This document shows, piece after piece, positions 58,731 through 64,000 of a stretch of DNA of 64,000 nucleotides. How positions within the stretch are numbered: the stretch's first letter is position 1; each line of letters begins with the position of its first letter. The stretch is from NCBI RefSeq assembly GCF_002887775.1, contig NZ_LOCM01000028.1:56322-120321 (forward strand), given 5' to 3'. The notes below the pieces were generated by a model. It worked only from the letters and a program-made list of their open reading frames with translations, ran no database searches and had not been told where the DNA came from. The translations under genes were made by a program, and so were the position numbers. This DNA comes from Streptococcus penaeicida (lineage in GTDB: Bacteria > Bacillota > Bacilli > Lactobacillales > Streptococcaceae).

Positions 58731-58850
58731 TTATTTTAATAACAGAATCCTAGTGATAAAAAATTCTTCAATAACTTCTTTATTATGGATATTTAATTTT
58801 TTACCAATACTATTTTGTTCAACCAAATCTGAAAACTCTTCATCTGTCAT
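58731..58850 (-). CDS. 39-residue small acidic protein after the integrase
   Basis: ATG at 58850 with GAGGTG just before it. It encodes a small acidic protein (TDEEFSDLVEQNSIGKKLNI) and starts 22 bases after the integrase stop. Unknown; it may be a remnant of a longer gene. The region from here to the MFS promoter is otherwise empty. Confidence 0.35.
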   Translation of the reverse strand: MTDEEFSDLVEQNSIGKKLNIHNKEVIEEFFITRILLLK

Positions 58851-58872
58851 CTATTAGCACCTCTTAATTAAA

Positions 58873-60003
58873 TTACTGCCATAACTGTTTAATCTCATTG
58901 TACTCTTCTTGAATTTTTTCTTCAAGCGTGTGACCGTATACTTCAATTAGCATAGATATATCTTTATGACCTAGAATTTTCGCAATAATTCCTAAATCAT
59001 ATCCTCTATGCCATAGGAAGCTTCCATAGGTGTGTCTAGCACCTTTTGTCGTAATGATGGGTTCTATATTCAACTCTTGAACGATGCCTCTTAGAACCTT
59101 ATTTGTACCGTTTGTACTCGGTACACTATTAGGATAACCAAAATGTTGAAATACCATATTGTTTGTATTTTGTAATCCAAGCTCTTTATTTGATTGATTT
59201 TGTTCAATCTGAAGATTTTTCAAGATTTCTAGACACTCATTATCAACTGGAACAATTCTGATTGACGTTTTATTTTTAGGTGGAACAAACTGACTTGTTT
59301 CAGAGTTAAATCTTCTATATGTTTTAAAGATCCCCTTATCAAAATCAATATCTTCCCAAGTTAAAGCAATTAATTCTCCGTATCTCATACCTGTTTTTAA
59401 TAAAAAATAGATAATATATGGTACTTCCGATTTCTTATAATTGAATTTATTTTTTACAGCATTAATGAGATCCAAATAAGCCTTTTCACTATGAAGGTAT
59501 TTACTATCTGCATCCTGACTTTTTGCTGTCGAAAATAATTCTACATTTTGAGTGAAATCTTCAATCATAACTTTATCAGCGATAGCCATCTGTAAACTTT
59601 GTTTCACGCCAGTATTTAAACGACCTAGGAAATTACGACTAACCCTATTACCATAGTTATTCATAATCCGTTGATATTCACTAGGTCTAATTTGAGAAAT
59701 AGGCTTATCTCCAAATAACTTTTCAAGCGTTACCTTACGACTTAGATATTTCTTTTTTGTCACGTCACTTCTATTACTAGGCATTATCTTTAAATCTAAC
59801 CACTCTTGATAAAGTTCTGGTAATGAGATATTTTTTGTAATAATGCTCCCAGTTCTTAACTTTTGGAGAATCGGCTCTGCTTCCGCCTCCGCTAGTTTCT
59901 TAGTCTTAAAACCACTATTATAGGCAACCGTCTTACCTTCCTCACGAATTTCATAAGCCCATAGATTTTGATTCCCTCTCCTTCTATATCTTGCATTTGC
60001 CAT
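58873..60003 (-). CDS. int: tyrosine recombinase (integrase) of the tRNA-Lys element
   Basis: Has 376 residues. The AP2-like N-terminal arm-binding domain (NLWAYEIREEGKTVAYNSGFK) and SAM-like core-binding domain are followed by the catalytic domain with Arg in KTGMRYGELIAL, the KGARHTYGSFL segment (Lys in place of the first His of HxxR), LGHKDISMLIEVYGH with the second His and the nucleophile Tyr. It should insert and excise the element at tRNA-Lys(CTT). The MFS/ABC-F cargo lies between it and the tRNA, an unusual place. Confidence 0.92.
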   Translation of the reverse strand: MANARYRRRGNQNLWAYEIREEGKTVAYNSGFKTKKLAEAEAEPILQKLRTGSIITKNISLPELYQEWLDLKIMPSNRSDVTKKKYLSRKVTLEKLFGDKPISQIRPSEYQRIMNNYGNRVSRNFLGRLNTGVKQSLQMAIADKVMIEDFTQNVELFSTAKSQDADSKYLHSEKAYLDLINAVKNKFNYKKSEVPYIIYFLLKTGMRYGELIALTWEDIDFDKGIFKTYRRFNSETSQFVPPKNKTSIRIVPVDNECLEILKNLQIEQNQSNKELGLQNTNNMVFQHFGYPNSVPSTNGTNKVLRGIVQELNIEPIITTKGARHTYGSFLWHRGYDLGIIAKILGHKDISMLIEVYGHTLEEKIQEEYNEIKQLWQ

Positions 60004-60006
60004 AAG

Positions 60007-60192
60007 CTATACCTCGAGTCCAATTACTTCTGAAACGGCACTCCTAGGAACAACCATGAGTCGTTTTCGATCATAGAAAGTGTAACCACGTTCCACCATT
60101 AAATTTCTAGCTTGATGGATAATATGGTTTGCTGTTGAGGGACGATAGCCCATTTCAATTAAGTCTTTATTAGTCATTACATTATTTGTCAT
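60007..60192 (-). CDS. DUF3173-like small DNA-binding protein, probable excisionase
   Basis: Has 61 residues with a compact helix-turn-helix (NKDLIEMGYRPSTANHIIHQ) and a wing (RLMVVPRSAVSEVIGLEV). This fits DUF3173, a family found directly before integrases of tRNA-Lys elements, where it helps excision. It is four bases from int. Confidence 0.75.
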   Translation of the reverse strand: MTNNVMTNKDLIEMGYRPSTANHIIHQARNLMVERGYTFYDRKRLMVVPRSAVSEVIGLEV

Positions 60193-60241
60193 TGTATTTT
60201 TTTCCTTTCGTGTTATAATTTATCTAGAATATTTTTTCTAT

Positions 60242-60271
60242 GTCGACTTCTTTCACAAGTCGGCTTTTTTT
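60242..60271. terminator. hairpin with T-run on the plus strand
   Basis: GTCGACTT / AAGTCGGC followed by T7 on the plus strand. On the minus strand, the direction of the element genes, no T-run follows. It may block plus-strand read-through or be part of a replication structure. Confidence 0.45.
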
Positions 60272-61280
60272 ATGCCCCAATATTCAGAGCTTTGTTGTTC
60301 ACGTACATATTGTTCAATCTCCTTTTCGTCATTATCAGTAAACTTTTCAACTCCCCTGCGAAGTAAGTCTTGTAAAAAGACTTCTGCCTGATCGATACCG
60401 TAGCTTCGTATTTTGCCATATAAATTTTTGCAATAGTTTTAGAGACTTGTTTATCAGTCCACGCCTCAGACTGCCTTAATGTTGGCTTTTCTCTCACAAT
60501 ACTCAGTCGTGTTTTCTCCTCTGTATTAATATAGTTTTGCCACCATTTGACTGATTCTCTTCTTCGTTTATTTTTATCTCTTGCTTTAGGAGAAACAAAA
60601 CGATAATGTCCATTGATAGCCTCAAAATATATTGAATTGAGAGGTCGCATGTCATTTAGCTGATAAGCAATCAGATTAGCCTTCTCTTGCCAACATCTTA
60701 GCTCAGCTCTCACCCATGAATTCATGTCAGTATCCGATTGAAATTTTCCGTTTTGCTCCATTAATTTATTATAGACACACCATTGTTGGTTCCCTCTTGC
60801 ACCATAGACTACTGTTTCACCTACAAGTTCTCCTGAGTCGATAACAAATTTTTCATGGTACTCCGCATGTCTCGCAGTTGTTATACATAAGCCTTTTTTA
60901 CTATACTCATAAAGCCTTTGAACATTTAACGACTCATCAAAAATATCATTCGCAATATCTAATCTGGTAAAGTTCGAATTATTATCAATTAGTCTCTTTA
61001 CTAAACTAGTCCAATTATTATCATTACCTTCTATAAATTCCTCATACTGCCGACAACCTTGTCCTTTTAGTTCAACATGAACTCCCATGCTACTATTAGG
61101 ATCTAAGTTAAAGTAAACTTTTATCTCTGAACAAGCATAGTGACGTTGATACTTGTTGACTCCCCATTCGTTCAATGTAAAATTGGTTAAAGGTATTAAT
61201 AAAAGTTTCTCTATTACATACTCGGGAGTGACATCTTTTACTGTAACAGCGAAGTAATCAATCTTAACGCTGTTAAACAA
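60253..61280 (-). CDS. Rep_trans/MobT-type replication initiator/relaxase (probable frame break near its end)
   Basis: Starts with TTG at 61280 (AGGTG upstream). The protein matches rolling-circle initiator/relaxases of integrative elements: KIDYFAVTVKD start, HVELKGQGCRQYEEF, NFTRLDIANDIFD (catalytic acidic motif) and VVYGARGNQQWCVYNKL (Tyr-containing motif). The simple frame ends at 60270 with 336 residues. Near 60425 another frame opens, with RSYGIDQAEVFLQDLLRRG and QYVREQQSSEYWGIKKADL to a stop at 60253, which looks more like real protein. I infer one lost base there. It should nick the oriT-like site at 61863. Confidence 0.75.
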
Positions 61281-61282
61281 TC

Positions 61283-61701
61283 TTATTCACCTATAATTTT
61301 GATATCTGAGGTAGTAAGTTTTATTCCACCCCAACCTTTTCGATTCATGTTCCATGCTAAACGAACTTGGGGATTAACCAATTCAATCGTTTTTTCAATA
61401 AGTCCATCATTGCTTGTAATTTTACTAATCTTATCAAGATTATCCAAAATTTCTAATGGGATCGTTTTTAAGTCTCAGCTGACATTCCCATCTCTTTCAA
61501 GACTTTAACTTTTTCTGCATCTTGGACTTGGCAAGTTATTTTAGAAATTTCATCAGTTTGGACAGATTCACCATTGATATTATTATATTTATTGTTAACA
61601 CGTGCGGATAAGATTATTACTTTTTTAGGAATTTCAAATTGAGATTTTTCCAAGTTTAAGTCACCTAGACTTACTTTATCTGTTAGTTTAATTGTTGCCA
61701 T
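61283..61701 (-). CDS. element protein of unknown function (single-base frame break)
   Basis: The frame MATIKLTDKVSLGDLNLEKS stops at 61468 after GMSAET. One added base near 61472 joins it to a frame reading TLKTIPLEILDNLDKISKI and ending RKGWGGIKLTTSDIKIIGE at 61283, for about 139 residues. It lies directly before the initiator gene (2 bases apart). No known domain. Could be an accessory replication or transfer protein. Confidence 0.5.
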
Positions 61702-61862
61702 TTTTCTACCTCATTTTCATAATATATTATTTGCATCTTTTCTTCCTGTACACGAAAGTTACTCTCAGCCTTACTCTCTCAATGGATTTCAGCATTTAAT
61801 GGTATCAAATCACCTTCACCCCTTATGTATCAAAGGTTTGAGCACTATTTCATGTACGTGTG

Positions 61863-61885
61863 TACCCCCTATTAGTAGTGGGGTA
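61863..61885. promoter_or_regulatory. oriT-like inverted repeat
   Basis: TACCCC / GGGGTA with an 11-base spacer. Origins of transfer used by ICEBs1-, Tn916- and ICESt3-type relaxases have the same ACCCC...GGGGT build and lie upstream of the relaxase gene, as here. It lies in a 325-base gap (61702-62026) in which I see no convincing gene. Confidence 0.5.
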
Positions 61886-62026
61886 ATTATTTTCACATAA
61901 ATTTCAAATGAATTTTCATGGATCATTAACTTATCAAACTTCGGTTTGTCTTCGAGCACTCTGCATTTATCTCCCGAGTCGCTATGGCTTCCAGCACCTC
62001 GCTCCTCGTTAGATAATCGATTGCTC

Positions 62027-62410
62027 TCAGAAACCTCGCTTGAGTTTGTTAAGAATACTTGAATCTTTCTCATTTTCTAAAGTGTATAATCGCTCTGTCA
62101 GATACTTAACCCGTTTCTGTAAAGACTGATTAGATCTTTTTAGTTGAAATATACTATCTTCTGCTTCAAATAAAAATTTATAGAAATCATCTGATAGAAT
62201 TTCTAATTCACTTTTTATATCTCGTTCGGACTGAGCTTTTGAGTCGCCCCAGACTTCATTAATAGAGTCATCTAATTTATTTGTCTTACTTATTAATTGA
62301 GACAAGGTAATAAATTTAATAACTTCTGCTTCTGTAAAATCAAAGAAAACTTGTGTACTACGCTTAGAAACTCTTCTTCTGACTTTTTTAAACTTGTATC
62401 CAGATAACAT
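62027..62410 (-). CDS. element DNA-binding/coiled-coil protein, N-terminus uncertain
   Basis: 127 residues from the first ATG at 62410. The frame extends upstream to about 62485 and encodes DYKEIALKTNKSVSTIKKW, a clear helix-turn-helix, but no normal start codon is present there; a GAGGTG ribosome site precedes it, so a base may be missing near 62484. After that come a basic patch KFKKVRRRVSKR and a coiled coil (EAEDSIFQLKRSNQSLQKRV). Probably an element regulator, first of the minus-strand operon. Confidence 0.5.
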   Translation of the reverse strand: MLSGYKFKKVRRRVSKRSTQVFFDFTEAEVIKFITLSQLISKTNKLDDSINEVWGDSKAQSERDIKSELEILSDDFYKFLFEAEDSIFQLKRSNQSLQKRVKYLTERLYTLENEKDSSILNKLKRGF

Positions 62411-62518
62411 TTCAATACGTAATCGCCATTTTTTGATTGTACTAACCGACTTGTTTGTTTTTAAAGCAATTTCTTTGTAATCTATAGCATCACCTCAACT
62501 TGAATTAATTGTTTTAAA

Positions 62519-62631
62519 ATGATAAAATTAATATACAAAAAATTTTTTTGATTAAATTAATTATCATATTTGTATAATAACAATTTATTTTATCATTGTC
62601 AACAAAATGATTATTTTTTTTATCATTTCAT
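62519..62631. promoter_or_regulatory. operator region between the repressor and the element operon
   Basis: Several copies of ATGATAAAAT / ATTTTATCAT-type half-sites: 62519, about 62557, 62587, and an inverted pair AAATGAT / ATCATTT (about 62605-62628). They lie between diverging genes, the typical place for CI-like repressor operators. Confidence 0.55.
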
Positions 62632-62655
62632 GCATTTTTAGTAAAAGAGGAAACT

Positions 62656-63153
62656 ATGGAATTTAACGATCGACTTAAAGAACTTAGAAAAAATAAAAAT
62701 CTTACCCAGCAAGAATTAGCCGATAAGATTGGTGTAAATAGAATGACATATAGAAATTATGAATCTGGTGCCAATGAACCAAAGTTTAGAACTCTATTAG
62801 AACTTGCAAAAATATTTAACGTTACAACAGATTATCTTCTAGGTACTGTAGATGAAAATGATTTAGAAAATAATCATAAAGATAAAATCAATCAAATTTT
62901 CAGAGAATTAGAAGAAGGTTCAGATGAGTTTAACTTATTATTAGATAAGTGTATCTATAAATTGTTAGCAATGGTTGAATACAATAGTGCAAGCCCAGAA
63001 GAAATTGGACAAACTTTAAAAGATATTATGGATAACCAACGTATTGTCTACTTGATAGACATAGAGAGATTCGTTGAAAATATGATTAGTCGTTGGAGTT
63101 CATTTGATAGTGATAAAGAAAAGTTATTAAATATAATTAAAAATTTAAAATAA
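62656..63153 (+). CDS. XRE/CI-like repressor
   Basis: Has 165 residues with an N-terminal XRE helix-turn-helix (RLKELRKNKNLTQQELADKI then VNRMTYRNYESGANEPKFRTL, about 5-50) and a C-terminal helical domain that lacks a peptidase motif. GAGGAAACT precedes the ATG. It is divergent from the element operon and probably holds it silent. It has no RecA-type cleavage motif, so induction may need another signal. Confidence 0.85.
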   Translation: MEFNDRLKELRKNKNLTQQELADKIGVNRMTYRNYESGANEPKFRTLLELAKIFNVTTDYLLGTVDENDLENNHKDKINQIFRELEEGSDEFNLLLDKCIYKLLAMVEYNSASPEEIGQTLKDIMDNQRIVYLIDIERFVENMISRWSSFDSDKEKLLNIIKNLK

Positions 63154-63178
63154 AAAAGACAGATTATGTCTTCTTTTA
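63153..63178 (+). terminator. repressor gene terminator
   Basis: AAAAGACA / TGTCTTCTTTT stem followed by T's, right after the stop. Confidence 0.65.
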
Positions 63179-63195
63179 CCTTTCTACACCTTAGA

Positions 63196-63876
63196 TTAAG
63201 AATAATTATCCCTAGCATCATCTAAATAATACTTAATATTTGAAATTTGACTACAACTGTTAAAAAGTATAAAAATCCATTCCCTCAGAACTAATAAATC
63301 AATATTGACATCTTTACTCATGTATCCATATAATTTTTGGTCTCTATTTATTGGATATCTAGAACTAATGAATGTTATATCTTGTTCCTCAGTCTGTTGA
63401 ATAAATTTTTCAATTATGGCAATATGTTTAAATAACCACTGTTTATCCTTAGACTCTATAAGTCTTTCTTCATATGCTTGAGCAATAGAACTCCTAATTT
63501 GTCCAATAAAACTTCTATAGCTATGTCCATTTTTTATTTCGCTAGCAGGTATCATCCATTCATCACTATTAAATTGCATAATTGTACTTAAGAACGATTT
63601 TAGACTTAGTTCAATACCAATAAGAACATTATGTATAACATTTAATACTTCAAAATCTGCGTAGTCACCATTATCTATTAAAAAATCAACATATAACAAC
63701 GAAGATTCAAAGTAACTTTTTGACAAAGTCATAAACGTATCTTCAATGTCTACTTGTTTTACATAACCACCGATCATTGTTGAAGTATGTGTTTCATCTG
63801 AAAATAGACTATCTAATTCGTCTGCTTTTGCTAAAAAACCTATTTCATTTTTATCTTGAAATAATCTAGAATACAT
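63196..63876 (-). CDS. HEPN-like protein of unknown function
   Basis: Has 226 residues, no membrane segment or signal. The middle region (NVLIGIELSLKSFL, then KNGHSYRSFIGQI) has the helix–GH–loop pattern of HEPN domains, which are often RNases in defence or toxin systems. A typical RxxxxH is not seen, so activity is unproven. It lies 43 bases after the repressor on the opposite strand. A role in element or phage defence is a guess. Confidence 0.45.
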   Translation of the reverse strand: MYSRLFQDKNEIGFLAKADELDSLFSDETHTSTMIGGYVKQVDIEDTFMTLSKSYFESSLLYVDFLIDNGDYADFEVLNVIHNVLIGIELSLKSFLSTIMQFNSDEWMIPASEIKNGHSYRSFIGQIRSSIAQAYEERLIESKDKQWLFKHIAIIEKFIQQTEEQDITFISSRYPINRDQKLYGYMSKDVNIDLLVLREWIFILFNSCSQISNIKYYLDDARDNYS

Positions 63877-63879
63877 ACA

Positions 63880-64000
63880 TTATGACAATAAATTCATCCA
63901 AACACTATTATAAGACTCACTCTGAATGGAAAATAAATAGGGAAGTATAGAAGTTGCAAAAAAACGGGAAATTAAGTCTACAAAGACAGTTGGTGCCAGC
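63880..64000 (-). CDS. partial ORF running off the right edge
   Basis: An open minus-strand frame enters at 64000 and ends at a TAA (63880-63882), three bases before the HEPN-like start. Its residues (SRFFATSILPYLFS) look like plausible protein, but no family is recognised and the piece is only about 39 residues. Confidence 0.3.
   Translation of the reverse strand, partial: LAPTVFVDLISRFFATSILPYLFSIQSESYNSVWMNLLS

Noticed and set aside
58657..58857. Plus-strand 66-residue frame before the integrase tail
   Set aside because: Shadow of a minus-strand small gene with a better ribosome site; low-complexity composition.
61816..62073. An 85-residue frame overlapping the coiled-coil gene
   Set aside because: No ribosome site, a composition unlike real protein, and it covers the oriT-like repeat; most likely non-coding.

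Overview
The window is a chromosomal segment of a Streptococcus. The order yajC–uppS–cdsA–eep–proS–polC, the msmK/dexB and malR/malT sugar genes, DUF3013 beside prmA/rsmE, a YSIRK-like signal on the amylopullulanase, an LPHTG-anchored 5'-nucleotidase, and rarA–6S RNA–tRNA-Lys(CTT) all fit that genus. A ppx–ppk pair is carried by only some streptococci. I suspect the pyogenic group but cannot fix the species.

Layout. 1-3.4 kb: a PTS operon of the UlaA/UlaB type with its PRD regulator, with a cre site in the promoter spacer. 3.4-11.6 kb: rpsO, an MFS/Crp-like divergent pair, ppx–ppk, a small membrane protein, a PAP2 phosphatase and def. 11.6-13.6 kb: an FMN reductase and a nitroreductase that share palindromes with a neighbouring MarR gene. 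13.7-25.2 kb: polC, proS, eep, cdsA, uppS, yajC, a thioredoxin-like gene and galE. 25.3-37.2 kb: alpha-glucan use (large surface amylopullulanase, lipoprotein, a small L12-like membrane protein, dexB-type glucosidase, msmK, PucR-type regulator). 37.2-51.4 kb: dtd, rel, 5'-nucleotidase, nrdI, an M42 peptidase, a small kinase, an EEP hydrolase, malT, malR, rsmE, prmA and DUF3013. 51.6-53.7 kb: a run of very small genes, including two overlapping pairs of tiny membrane peptides. 53.8-55.4 kb: rarA, 6S RNA and tRNA-Lys(CTT).

From 55.4 kb to the right edge lies an AT-rich integrated mobile element, inserted at tRNA-Lys(CTT). It holds a Msr-like ABC-F gene and a Mef-like MFS gene, a tyrosine integrase, a DUF3173-type small protein, a Rep_trans/MobT-type initiator with an oriT-like repeat, a CI-like repressor with operator repeats, and a HEPN-like gene. 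Its right end was not found. The most interesting structure is here: the MFS and the ABC-F gene each have their own regulatory leader. Each leader encodes a seven-residue peptide ending LLFY-stop behind a strong Shine-Dalgarno, followed by matching ATCGAT hairpins. This looks like ribosome-mediated attenuation, duplicated within one operon.

A caution on sequence quality. Six core genes (ppx, polC, uppS, the 5'-nucleotidase gene, nrdI, rarA) and two element genes are each split by an apparent single-base loss. The six core losses all fall in short G or C runs. Two of these genes are essential, so most breaks are probably sequence errors. I annotated the restored genes and gave the break positions.
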